Below, piece by piece: positions 34,618 to 42,669 of a stretch of 62,659 bases of DNA. The DNA lies in NCBI GenBank assembly GCA_002501655.1, contig DANY01000012.1:1-62659 (forward strand). The letters run 5' to 3'. Each line of letters starts with the position of its first letter. The stretch's first letter is position 1. This stretch comes from Methanoculleus sp. UBA303. Lineage in GTDB: Archaea; Halobacteriota; Methanomicrobia; Methanomicrobiales; Methanoculleaceae. A program made the position numbers and the translations under genes. The notes beneath the pieces are model-generated. The model did not search any database and was not told the origin of the DNA. It saw only the letters and a list, made by a program, of their open reading frames with translations.

Positions 34618-35310
34618 ATGGAGGTCTCTGTCGGCACGAGCGGCTGGGCGTACGCGTGGAACCGGGGAGGCAGCCTCGCCTGGTTCGTGGAGCATTCCGG
34701 CCTCGACGCCATCGAGTTGAACGTGAGTTTCTACGGGTTCCCGTCGGAGAAATCAGTCCGTTCGTGGGTCAGTGCGGGATCGGGGCTGCGGTGGAGTGTC
34801 AAGGTGAACCGGTCGGTCACTCACCGGCACCGGTTCAACGAGAAGGCGGTCCCTGTCTGGGAGCGGTTCCGCGAGAGGTTCCTTCCCCTCGACGGCCTCG
34901 TCGACTTCTATCTCTTTCAGGCCCCACCGGCGTTCACGGACGTCGACCGCATCCTCGCGTTTGCAGAGGCGATCGATCTCGGGGCGCGGTGTGCGGTGGA
35001 GGTCCGGAATCCGGGCGTGCTCGGGGACGACGGGGCGTGCCGGCGGCTCCGGGAGGCTGCCGTCCTGGTCTCGGTCGATTCTCCCGACTTCCGGGAACGG
35101 GTATTCCCCGGCGATCTCGTCTACCTTCGGATGCACGGGCGGGAGGGTTGGTACCAGCACGACTATACGGAGAGCGAGCTTGCGGGTATCAGGGATGAGA
35201 TCGCCAGCATAGACCCGGAGCGGGCGTATATCTTCTTTAACAACAACCACGCCATGCTCGAGAATGCCCGGGCGATGCTGCGCCTCTTTGGGCGGGAGAT
35301 GGCTGGCTGA
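34618..35310 (+). CDS. DUF72-family protein
   Basis: A 230-residue DUF72 (YecE-like) TIM-barrel protein. MEVSVGTSGWAYAWNRGG is the classic N terminus, with IELNVSFYGFPSE, WSVKVNRSVTHRHRF, YLRMHGREGWYQHDYTESEL and the C-terminal AYIFFNNNHAMLENARAM. The family is widespread; its biochemical role is not established. A possible TATA box (AACCCTTATC) lies 30 bases upstream. Length is normal. Confidence 0.93.
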   Translation: MEVSVGTSGWAYAWNRGGSLAWFVEHSGLDAIELNVSFYGFPSEKSVRSWVSAGSGLRWSVKVNRSVTHRHRFNEKAVPVWERFRERFLPLDGLVDFYLFQAPPAFTDVDRILAFAEAIDLGARCAVEVRNPGVLGDDGACRRLREAAVLVSVDSPDFRERVFPGDLVYLRMHGREGWYQHDYTESELAGIRDEIASIDPERAYIFFNNNHAMLENARAMLRLFGREMAG

Positions 35311-35640
35311 CGGCAGAGAACAATTGTCTGCCTCCTATGCCGTCAATATCTCGTTTATTTCTTCATCCTGAGCCGTAGTGCAGGAACCGTTCCGGAAAAC
35401 GCCGGGCTGTTCAAATCTTTTTCGGTAAATTACGGCGAAAATGGGGATTGATGGGTGATCTGAAATAGAATCGTATAAATATCGTATGCATCATCTAATA
35501 GTTTGGGGAACTATTACCCCGGTGACATGAGAGAACTGTAGACACGAGTGGAGCGCATCCCTGTGGGAGGTGCTCGCACTCACTCGTCGCGTGCGGCGTT
35601 TAGCACGTTTGGGCGGCCGGGTGGGTCTCCACCCCCCGCA
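35311..35640. other. AT-rich gene-free stretch with a strong hairpin
   Basis: About 330 bases between DUF72 and the larC remnant. The part 35340-35520 is much richer in A and T than its surroundings. It has no convincing gene, a TATA-like TATAAATA at about 35475, and the inverted repeat at 35496-35516. It looks like a foreign or non-coding insertion. Confidence 0.45.
35496..35516. repeat. Perfect 8-base inverted repeat
   Basis: TAATAGTT and AACTATTA around a TGGGG loop, just after a TATA-like element in the AT-rich stretch. It could be a hairpin of a small RNA or an operator. Confidence 0.5.
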
Positions 35641-35657
35641 CCACCTCTTGCGCTGGT

Positions 35658-35930
35658 GCGCCCTCTTTTCCGCTCCGATAAGCACAACTCGACCTCATCA
35701 TCCACAAACCGGAGGGGAATGTCCTGTTCCTGCGCGATTCGCCGCAAGGCCGTCGTACTCGGGTTTCTCCGCAATCAGGCGGCCGCTCGCGGTCGAGGTC
35801 TTCACCCGGACGGGATACTCCCTGCCGCCGACGTCGACCGGCCGGTTCTTCTCCCCGGGCGCCGGGGTGACGAAGACGTCCGCCACCCGTTCCGGGATGC
35901 TCCCTGCCCCCCGACGCTGACCGGCAACCC
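35658..35930 (-). pseudogene. Frameshifted C-terminal remnant of a LarC-like (DUF111) protein
   Basis: Reading the minus strand from 35930: RVADVFVTPAPGEKNRPV, then REYPVRVKTSTASGRLIAEKPEYDG in one frame, then in the next frame LRRIAQEQDIPLRFVDDEVEL (shown without the gap). Joined, this matches the end of LarC (PVRVKV...KPEYDDcRRIAeE.GiPLReV), which inserts nickel into the lactate racemase pincer cofactor. The join needs a two-base deletion (or one-base insertion) at about 35775. There are no N-terminal parts; tsr3 begins directly upstream. It is a decayed fragment; the remote match is from memory. Confidence 0.5.
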
Positions 35931-35932
35931 GG

Positions 35933-36424
35933 CTAGATATAGAGCGCCTGGAGGGCGACGACCTCAGCGCTGTCTTTCGCCCGTGCGTAGTCCTCCAGGG
36001 GGTCGGCGTTCACCTCAAGGAACCGCAGGCCCCACCCGAATGGAGCGAGGATGGTCCGGGCCTGCTCCTTCTCACCGAGGATGTAGAGCGCCGCGGCCAT
36101 CGCCTCCACCGACGTCAGCCGGAACGGCCGGCCGAAGTTCACCGGGTTTGCGGCCACGAGGAAGGGGAGTGCCCGGCGGTTGCGCCAGGAGGCGACGGCC
36201 CCGGTGTCGAGCACCTCCCACGAGCAGTCGAGCGCCGTTATCGAGGGGAGGCACCGGTCGGCGGGGGAGACCGCCTGCTCCGCGGTCGGGTCGAGGAGGA
36301 GGGTCGAGCGGGGGATTTTTGCGACGGCGGTGACGATCCTCGCAAGCCCGCGCTGTGCGAGTTTCTTTGCCGTGCACTTTCGGGGGTCGCAGGTGTTGTC
36401 CCGATAGGCGTAGAGCGGTATCAT
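35933..36424 (-). CDS. tsr3: Tsr3, rRNA aminocarboxypropyltransferase (DUF367)
   Basis: A 163-residue Tsr3-family SPOUT-like enzyme that transfers the aminocarboxypropyl group from SAM to N1-methylpseudouridine in small-subunit rRNA. Seen: IPLYAYRDNTCDPRKCTAKKLAQRG, TLLLDPTAEQAVSP, ITALDCSWEVL, RALPFLVAANPVNFGRPF and LTSVEAMAAALYILG. ATG 36424 is used, as the frame open to 36460 lacks family residues. It is divergent from the fusion gene at 36460 with a 35-base shared promoter region. Confidence 0.95.
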   Translation of the reverse strand: MIPLYAYRDNTCDPRKCTAKKLAQRGLARIVTAVAKIPRSTLLLDPTAEQAVSPADRCLPSITALDCSWEVLDTGAVASWRNRRALPFLVAANPVNFGRPFRLTSVEAMAAALYILGEKEQARTILAPFGWGLRFLEVNADPLEDYARAKDSAEVVALQALYI

Positions 36425-36459
36425 CAGTCTTGTTATGGTACGCCGCCGAGATCCTATCA

Positions 36460-37299
36460 ATGTACGTGCTCATCGCTCCCTGTATCCAGAACCCCGCCTG
36501 TCGTGCCCGCGGAATAACGACCGATGAGGACCTCCGCCAGTTCCAGCGGGCCATCGAGCGCTGCCGGCGCTTCTCGATCGATATGGTCCCGCTCCCCTGC
36601 CCGGAGACGATCTACCTCGGGTCCGACCGGCCCCCGGGCTCGTTCCTCGACCGCCTCGCGACGCCCGGATTTGCGGCGCTCCTCGACCGGCTCGAGGCGG
36701 AGGTCCGCGCCATCATCAGGGAGCGGGGAGAGCCGCCGCTTGCGATCGTCGGCGTGGACTCCTCCCCCGCCTGCGGGGTGACGGCCACCTACTACTCGTC
36801 CGTCAAACAGCCCGGGCGCGGGGCGTTCCTCGCCCGGTTCCCGGAGATCCCGGCAATCGACGTGAAGGAGTTTGCCTGCCACCGCATATACCTCGCCGCC
36901 CCGCTCTTCTCTGAGGCGGAACGGGCCTACAACCTTCTCCTCCACGACTTACTCGAACGGCACCTCTTCGACGTCTACCTCCCCCAGGAAGTGGGGGACA
37001 CAAGCAACACCCGGTGCCGGGAGGAGCACCAGGCTATCTTCGCGCAGCACCTCCTGGCGCTCCAGGAAGCCGATATCGTTGTCGGGGTCATCGACGGCGC
37101 GGACGCCGATTCGGGGACATCCTGGGAGATGGGGTATGCGTATGCCCTCGGCCGCCGGATCGTCGCGCTCCGCACCGACTTCCGGATCGCCGGGCACCAT
37201 GAGCTGGTCAACCTGATGCTCGAAGAATCGGCCACGGTCGTCACGGCGAAGGAGGACCTCCCGGGGGTGCTCGGGTCGCTCCTCGCGGCGCCAGGGTGA
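36460..37299 (+). CDS. TudS-like domain fused to nucleoside 2-deoxyribosyltransferase-like domain
   Basis: A 279-residue protein with two parts. Residues 1-130 resemble the DUF523/TudS-like group (MYVLIAPCIQNPACRARG, PCPETIYLGSDRPPGS, AIVGVDSSPACGVTATYYSS), with Cys residues at the places of a metal/Fe-S site. Residues about 145-279 are a nucleoside 2-deoxyribosyltransferase-like fold (RIYLAAPLFSEAERAYN, FDVYLPQEVGD, EADIVVGVIDGADADSGTSWEMGYAYALG). The first group desulfurates thiopyrimidines, the second cleaves or moves deoxyribose on bases. Together they suggest processing of a thio- or modified nucleotide, which is inference. Confidence 0.85.
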   Translation: MYVLIAPCIQNPACRARGITTDEDLRQFQRAIERCRRFSIDMVPLPCPETIYLGSDRPPGSFLDRLATPGFAALLDRLEAEVRAIIRERGEPPLAIVGVDSSPACGVTATYYSSVKQPGRGAFLARFPEIPAIDVKEFACHRIYLAAPLFSEAERAYNLLLHDLLERHLFDVYLPQEVGDTSNTRCREEHQAIFAQHLLALQEADIVVGVIDGADADSGTSWEMGYAYALGRRIVALRTDFRIAGHHELVNLMLEESATVVTAKEDLPGVLGSLLAAPG

Positions 37300-37918
37300 C
37301 CGCCGGCCGTCACCTGATCGTCGAGAGGACGTTCCTCTCACCCTCGCGGGTGCAAGGCCACGCTATCCGCCACCGCCCGGATGAAGTGGCCGCGAGGCTC
37401 CTGTTACATCGGGGTGTGGTTCGATTGATGGAAGATAGGTGCTGTTTTCTCATCCAGGGGCGTCCCTTGCGGAATCGTTTAAAAAATGAGGGTATATTGT
37501 CGGGTGTGTGGTAACCATACGGTGTCTGCAGGCGATACCGGGACGGTTGTGCCTCCCGCCCCGGTGCCCCATCCAACCGTGTGCCAGTATGAGTGTTTAG
37601 AGAGGTGTGCCTGGTTTTTACACCGGGGCAGTTCCCCGGTGTGGACGTTAACCTTGACGTTGGTGCAGTCAGCGTGGTGAATGTTCCGTTCACCGATCCC
37701 AGCCGATCTCTTGCCGGTCCGGGCCACATGTGCCCGTGTGGCCCAGATCGTCGACAGAGATTCCCCGTCTCTGCCGACTCTGGGGGATCATGAGTTGATC
37801 GATATCGTATATATCTTTTTTGGCTAATGCCTTGCATTGGGGTGTGGCATTATGCGTGGCAATGGAGTATGCAACACTGCAAAACCCTATATCCCCCGGC
37901 GCGAAACTCTATTTGCAC
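37300..37918. other. 0.6 kb gap before the second HTH-PAS regulator
   Basis: No gene of known family. It contains the putative structured RNA of 37505-37820, TTTAAAAAATG at about 37479-37488, GTATATATC at about 37807, and the CCCTATAT TATA box of the downstream gene at about 37884-37893. Short frames on both strands are weak; one on the plus strand (37486-37680) has several Cys residues but no known fold. Confidence 0.45.
37505..37820 (+). ncRNA. Candidate structured non-coding RNA or long 5' leader
   Basis: Four near-consecutive inverted repeats: ACACCGGGG/CCCCGGTGT with a CAGTT-type loop (37620-37642), GGTGAA/TTCACC (37676-37694), GGGCCACATG/TGTGGCCC (37720-37743) and CAGAGA/TCTCTG (37755-37773). 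A TTTAAAAAATG promoter-like element is 25 bases before the proposed start and a T-run (TCTTTTTTGG, about 37812-37819) ends it. The strand is chosen because of this promoter and T-run order. It could be a free RNA or the leader of the HTH-PAS gene. Confidence 0.35.
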
Positions 37919-39595
37919 ATGGATCCCACTACCGACGCACTCTCTCTCCTGCTCAGCACATTAAAAGAGCATCCGCGAGGCATGTCGGTCTCCGACCTTG
38001 CTGCCGCCGTTGGTATCAATCGGAACACCGTCTCCCGCTACCTTGACGTCCTCCTCGTATCGGGCCAGGTGGAGATGGAGACCTACGGGAAGGCCAAGGT
38101 CTTCTACCTCTCGCAGAGGGTCCCCATCGCCGCCATGCTCAACTTCTCGTCGGATCTCGTGCTGGTCCTCGACCGCGATCGCCGGATCGTCCAGGCAAAC
38201 GATGCGGTCTGCACGTTTGCGGGGAGAGAGCGGGACGATATCATCGGGAACGGCATCGAGGCATCACCGCTCGCCGCGTTCGACCACCCGCTGATACGGA
38301 GCCGGATCACCGATGCCCTCAACGGGCGTGAGGTCACAGAAGAACTCCGGTTCCTGCGGCACGACGAGGAACTCTTCTTCCGGATCAAGTTTCTTCCCAC
38401 CGTCTTCAACGACGGGGCCCCGGGAGTCACCATCATCCTCGAGGATATCACCGAGGGCCGGCGGGCGGAGGAGGCCCTGCGCGAGAGCGAGTTGCTCTTC
38501 CGGAGCCTCGTCGAGAACATCAGCGACCTGATCCTGAACGTTGACGAGACCTGCACGTTCACCTACGTTAGCCCAAAAAGCCGGGAGATCCTCGGTTACG
38601 CACCCGAAGAGATGCTTGGGAAGACGCCCTGCGACTTCATGGTCCCGGAGAAGGCGGACCGGGTCAGGGAAGAGTTTACGGCGCTCTTCGCCGATCCGGA
38701 GCCGAGGGTCCTCTTTGAGTGGACGATGCTCCACCGGGACGGGAGCACCGTCATCCTCGATGTGAGCGGGACGCCGGTCTACGACATGATCGGCGACTTT
38801 ACCGGCTACCGCGTGGTCTGCCGTGACGTCACCGAACGGGTCCGGGCTGTAAAGAGGGTGGCCCAGTGGAAGTCGTTCCTCTACTCGGTCGTCAACAACG
38901 TCCCGAGCATGGTCTTCGTCCGGGAGGTGGATGGGAACACGTTCGTCTTCTCGAACCGGGCCGCCGAGTCCTTCCTTGGAATGACACAGGAGGAGATGGC
39001 AGGAAAGCGGGCCGCCGACCTCTTCCCGCCGGAGATGGCGGCCTTCTTCGCCGACGGCGGCCAGGAGATGCTGGAGATGTCGGCCGGCCGGGAAGAGAAT
39101 GTCCACCTCCCGACGGGGGAGAGCATCTCCATGAAGAAGATTCCCATCTTCAACTCCCGGGGCGTGCTCCGATACATGCTCGGGATCGCCGAGGATGTCA
39201 CCGACCGCGCCGCCGCCGAAGACCTCCTGGTTGCGGAGCGCGACCGGGCGCAGGGCTACCTGGATGCGGCCGGCGTGATGATCGCGGTGATCGGGGCGGA
39301 CGGGACCATCAACCTCGTCAACCGGCGGGGGAGCGAGATCCTGGGGTATGCCGAGGAAGACCTCGCCGGGAAGAACTGGTTTGCGACGGTCGTCCCGGAG
39401 CGCCTGCGCGATCGGCTCGGCCAGAACTATCTCCGCCTCGTGGCCGGGGAGTTTGAGCCGCCCGCCTTCGAGGAGAGTCCGGTCGTAACCCGGGACGGCC
39501 GGGAACAGTTGATCCTCTGGCACAACGCCCTCCTTCGGGATGCGGACGGCAACGTTGTGGCTATGGTGAGCTCCGGCGAGGTGGTCGCGGAGTAG
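37919..39595 (+). CDS. HTH-PAS sensor/regulator with four PAS domains
   Basis: A 558-residue protein: HTH about 5-60 (MSVSDLAAAVGINRNTVSRYLDVLLVSGQVEME), PAS about 70-180, PAS about 195-315 (YVSPKSREILGYAPEEMLGKTP), PAS about 330-440 (FSNRAAESFLGMTQEEMAGKRA) and PAS about 450-558 (LVNRRGSEILGYAEEDLAGKNW). No kinase domain and no membrane helix. It shares HTH layout with the gene at 31700-33607. ATG 37919 is preferred: a CCCTATATCC TATA box lies about 28-35 bases before it, giving a leaderless RNA. Confidence 0.9.
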   Translation: MDPTTDALSLLLSTLKEHPRGMSVSDLAAAVGINRNTVSRYLDVLLVSGQVEMETYGKAKVFYLSQRVPIAAMLNFSSDLVLVLDRDRRIVQANDAVCTFAGRERDDIIGNGIEASPLAAFDHPLIRSRITDALNGREVTEELRFLRHDEELFFRIKFLPTVFNDGAPGVTIILEDITEGRRAEEALRESELLFRSLVENISDLILNVDETCTFTYVSPKSREILGYAPEEMLGKTPCDFMVPEKADRVREEFTALFADPEPRVLFEWTMLHRDGSTVILDVSGTPVYDMIGDFTGYRVVCRDVTERVRAVKRVAQWKSFLYSVVNNVPSMVFVREVDGNTFVFSNRAAESFLGMTQEEMAGKRAADLFPPEMAAFFADGGQEMLEMSAGREENVHLPTGESISMKKIPIFNSRGVLRYMLGIAEDVTDRAAAEDLLVAERDRAQGYLDAAGVMIAVIGADGTINLVNRRGSEILGYAEEDLAGKNWFATVVPERLRDRLGQNYLRLVAGEFEPPAFEESPVVTRDGREQLILWHNALLRDADGNVVAMVSSGEVVAE

Positions 39596-39692
39596 CCGGT
39601 ACAGCGGTACGGGAACTCTGGTAGTTCCGGCCGCATCTCGTGCGGTTTCGGGTGTCATCCCTTAAATACGCCGTAGGGCACATACAGTACTG

Positions 39693-40268
39693 GTGACAAC
39701 CTTGGTAGACATCATCTCCCTTGTTCTTATCGCTGTCGTGGTGCTGATCGTCATCGGCATCGCGGTCGCCCTGATTGGTATCTACAACCGGTTCTTCTCC
39801 CTCAAAAACTCTGCCGAAGCGACGATCGGGCAGGTGAAGGTCGCGATGAAGAAGCGGCTGGACATGATCGAGCAGCTCCTCGGTGCGGTGAAGAGCTACG
39901 CGGCCTTCGAGAAGGAGACCCTGACCGGGGTGACCGCGATGCGGGCCCGCATCGGCAGCGCCGGTCCCGGTGACTTAAACGAACTCGAACGCGAGTCCCG
40001 GTCGGTCCTCGGGCGGCTGCTCGCCGTCGCCGAGAACTATCCCGACCTCAAGACCTCCCGGACTGTGCAGGACCTGATGGGTGCGGTCAGGGGGGTCGAG
40101 GACGAGATCGCCCGGCACCGCTACACCTACAATAACATCGCTCAGCAGTACAACACCATGACCGATACAATCCCCTCGAACCTGGTCGCCGGCGCCATGG
40201 GCTTTACGAAACTGCAGTACCTGGAGTTCGGCGAGGAGATCGAGCGGGTCCCGACGATAGCGTTCTGA
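39693..40268 (+). CDS. lemA: LemA-family protein
   Basis: A 191-residue LemA protein: N-terminal membrane helix (about 5-28), then a helical bundle with NRFFSLKNSAEATIGQVKVAMKKRLDMIEQLL, YTYNNIAQQYNTMTDTIPSNLVAG and TKLQYLEFGEE. The GTG at 39693 follows a CTTAAATACG TATA box by about 25 bases. It is followed six bases later by a DUF2207 gene, a very common partner. Function of the pair is unknown; an envelope role is suggested. Confidence 0.93.
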   Translation: MTTLVDIISLVLIAVVVLIVIGIAVALIGIYNRFFSLKNSAEATIGQVKVAMKKRLDMIEQLLGAVKSYAAFEKETLTGVTAMRARIGSAGPGDLNELERESRSVLGRLLAVAENYPDLKTSRTVQDLMGAVRGVEDEIARHRYTYNNIAQQYNTMTDTIPSNLVAGAMGFTKLQYLEFGEEIERVPTIAF

Positions 40269-40274
40269 TAGACC

Positions 40275-42169
40275 ATGCGCATGACTGAACGGCAGCAGAT
40301 CCTCATCCTTGTTGCCATCACCCTGCTCGTCGGGGTGCTGGCAGTCGCCGGAGCGACCGCGCTCCCCGGCCTCTTCCAGGGAAACCTGGATGTCCAGCAC
40401 TACGACGCCGTCTTCTTCGAGAACGGGACCCTGGTCGAGCGGTATACCTATGACGTCCACGCAGCGGGGGAGTACCGGATGCTCTTCCGCTACTGGGACG
40501 CGCCGCTCACCTTCGCCGCCATCGACCGGCCGCACATCGAGTTCCTGGGTATGACCGCCCCGCCCGGGACCGTCGGCTACGTCAAGGACTCCGGGGTCCC
40601 TGCGCTCCTCATCTTCCTCGTCGTCGGTATCCGCCCGGGACCGTCGGCTACGTCAAGGACTCCGGGGGCGAAGTCCGGACGGCCGCCGGGACCGCGAGCC
40701 CGGAAGACCTCGCGGTTATCCGGGATCTCGCGCTCGAGAACGAGGTAGGCCTCTTTAACCCCGGCTACTTCACCCCGGGCACCTACACGGTGGAGTACCG
40801 CTACCGGGTCCGCCCACCTGTCGAGTACGACAATCAGTGGGCGCACCTGAACCTGAAACTCGTGGACGAGCACGTCCCTTACCGGGATCTCCGGATCACC
40901 CTCCCGTTCGCTGGGGATATCGAAGAAGTCTACACGCATCCCCCGACCCTCAATGTCGAGCGGACGGCGGACGCCGTCGTCATAACGGGAAGTGCATCCC
41001 AGGATGATGCGCTGAACGTTGAGATGGTCCTCAATCCCGCGTTCACCAAGAAGGTCGGCGGCTTTGGGACGTTCGTCCCGGACGTGCGGCAGAAGGCGGC
41101 CGATGCCAACCGCTGGCCCGCAATCCTCTACGGGGCGGCGAGTATCCTCTACGATCTTGCGACCCTTCTCGTCCTCGCGATGCCGTTTGTCCTCCTCGGC
41201 GTCTATCTCCGCTACGGCAGGGAGAAACCGTTTACGGTGCCGGAGTATCTGAGTTTCACGCCGAATCCAGGCCTCAAGCCCTGGCAGGTGAACCTCCTCT
41301 TCAAGGGCGACGCCCTTGAGTTCGACGACAACGGGTTCTACGCGACGGTGCTTGACCTCCACCGGCAGGGGAAGATCGTGGTGACCGAGAAGCCGGACGG
41401 TAAGGGTGTTACGGTCCGGATAGTCTCCGGGGAGTCTGCCGACCCCTACGAGCAGCGGGTGCTCAATTTCCTTGCGAACATCGCGGACGACCACGTCGTG
41501 GATACCGCCGAACTGGAAACATTCGCCGAGACCGCCCGGCGGAGCCCCGGCTACCAGCACCGGATCCTGCAGTACCAGCAGTCGCTTGCCGCTCTCTCCC
41601 GGGATGTGGATACGACGCTTGCCCGGCAGTACGTCAGGGACGGCCGGGGGCTCATCCTCCCGCTCATATTCCTCGGCGCCATCCCCTGCGGGCTTGCGAT
41701 CCTCGCGTTCATATTCGCGCCGGGTGCGGCCTACCTCCTCATCCCGGCCGGCGTCCTCTCCTTCATCGTCGCGGTCCAGGTCGGGATCGCGGCCCTCTTC
41801 CCCTCGACACTGTTTGGGGTCTGGAAGGGCGACCACTACAAGGAGAAACTCGAGTGGGACGCGTTCGCCTACTTCCTCTCGGACCTTGCCCTTATCCGGC
41901 AGTACTCCCCCGCCGACCTCTCGATGTGGGGGGAGTGGCTGGTCTACGGGACCGCGCTCGGCCTCGGTGATAAGGTAGAGCAGGCGATGAAGAACTTAAA
42001 TATCAGCCTCCCGGACGTCGGGGTGCCGCTCTACTCGAACATGCCGGTGATCTTTGCGCCGATCGTTCTCTACTCCCCGCCGTCCTCGGGCGGGTCCGGT
42101 GGGTTCGGCGGCGGCGGGTCCTTCGGCGGCGGTGGCGGCTTCGGCGGCGGCGGCGTCGGGGGAAGGTAA
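40275..42169 (+). pseudogene. DUF2207 membrane protein gene broken by a 71-base partial duplication
   Basis: The gene starts at 40275 (RMTERQQILILVAITLLVG) and reads correctly to about residue 98 (GMTAPPGTVGYVKDSG). From there the frame fails. In another frame the protein resumes EVRTAAGTASPEDLAVIRDL and continues over 459 codons to 42169, with helices, the DUF2207 core (PGLKPWQVNLLFKGDALEFDDNGFYATVLDLH) and a Gly-rich tail ending GGGGVGGR. Removing 71 bases (40597-40667) restores a single open frame, so the break is a recent insertion or an assembly error. Confidence 0.82.
40561..40667 (+). repeat. 36-base direct repeat causing the DUF2207 frameshift
   Basis: The same 36 bases starting CGCCCGGGACCGTCGGCTAC occur at 40561-40596 and 40632-40667. 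The 35 bases between have no match in this gene. The unit of 71 bases equals 23 codons plus 2, which is exactly the frame shift needed. Confidence 0.9.
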
Positions 42170-42171
42170 TA

Positions 42172-42190
42172 CCCTTTTTTAGGTTTTTTG
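42172..42190 (+). terminator. T-run terminator after DUF2207
   Basis: CCTTTTTTAGGTTTTTTGG, two T-runs 3-20 bases after the stop codon. Confidence 0.5.
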
Positions 42191-42666
42191 GCCACTGCTG
42201 AAACCCTGTTCCGGTCTTTCCCTGCCCCGATGAGGGTGGTACTGGACCCGGCTTGTCCCTGGGATCGGTCTTTTCCTTCGGCATGTCTCCCGGCAGTGGA
42301 CCGTGGTGGCTATCGCGTCTGGGGGTGGGGACAGGGGAGGAGGAGACCCCCTCCCCGTCTGCCCCTCCCCCAATGTGATATCCGGTGGAAAGCCGTGCTC
42401 GGAGCAGGTGGAGTTCGAGCCTCGCCAGGTGCGCAGGCCGGGGGAAAGCCATGTGCCGGAGTGCCCCATGAGTGCGACCATCGAGAGCCAACAGGTTGGG
42501 ATTCAACAAAGCCCCTTTTTGGCCACTTCCCCTGCTCTCCCCGGAATGAGTTACAGGTCGGCTCCGGAACACCCGGAGGCTGGCGAACCGGCACCTTGAA
42601 TGCATAGGTCCGGATTATTTCGTAGTTAAAGCAACCTACTTACCTCCGGCGGGAGAATTATCGTCG
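42191..42666. other. Half-kilobase gap between DUF2207 and the repeat lipoprotein
   Basis: No gene supported on either strand. TTTTTGGCCACT occurs twice (about 42185 and 42516), possibly decayed copies of one sequence. GTAGTTAAAGCAACC at about 42623 could be part of the promoter of the next gene. The region otherwise shows no motifs. Confidence 0.4.
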
Positions 42667-42669
42667 TTG

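Noticed and set aside
37310..37837. 175-codon minus-strand frame in the gap before the second HTH-PAS gene
   Set aside because: No motif; the region is dominated by inverted repeats, which makes a structured RNA more likely. A Cys-containing plus-strand frame at 37486-37680 is also left out.
42003..42605. 200-codon minus-strand frame after DUF2207
   Set aside because: It overlaps the Gly-rich end of DUF2207 and shows no secondary-structure or motif signal.
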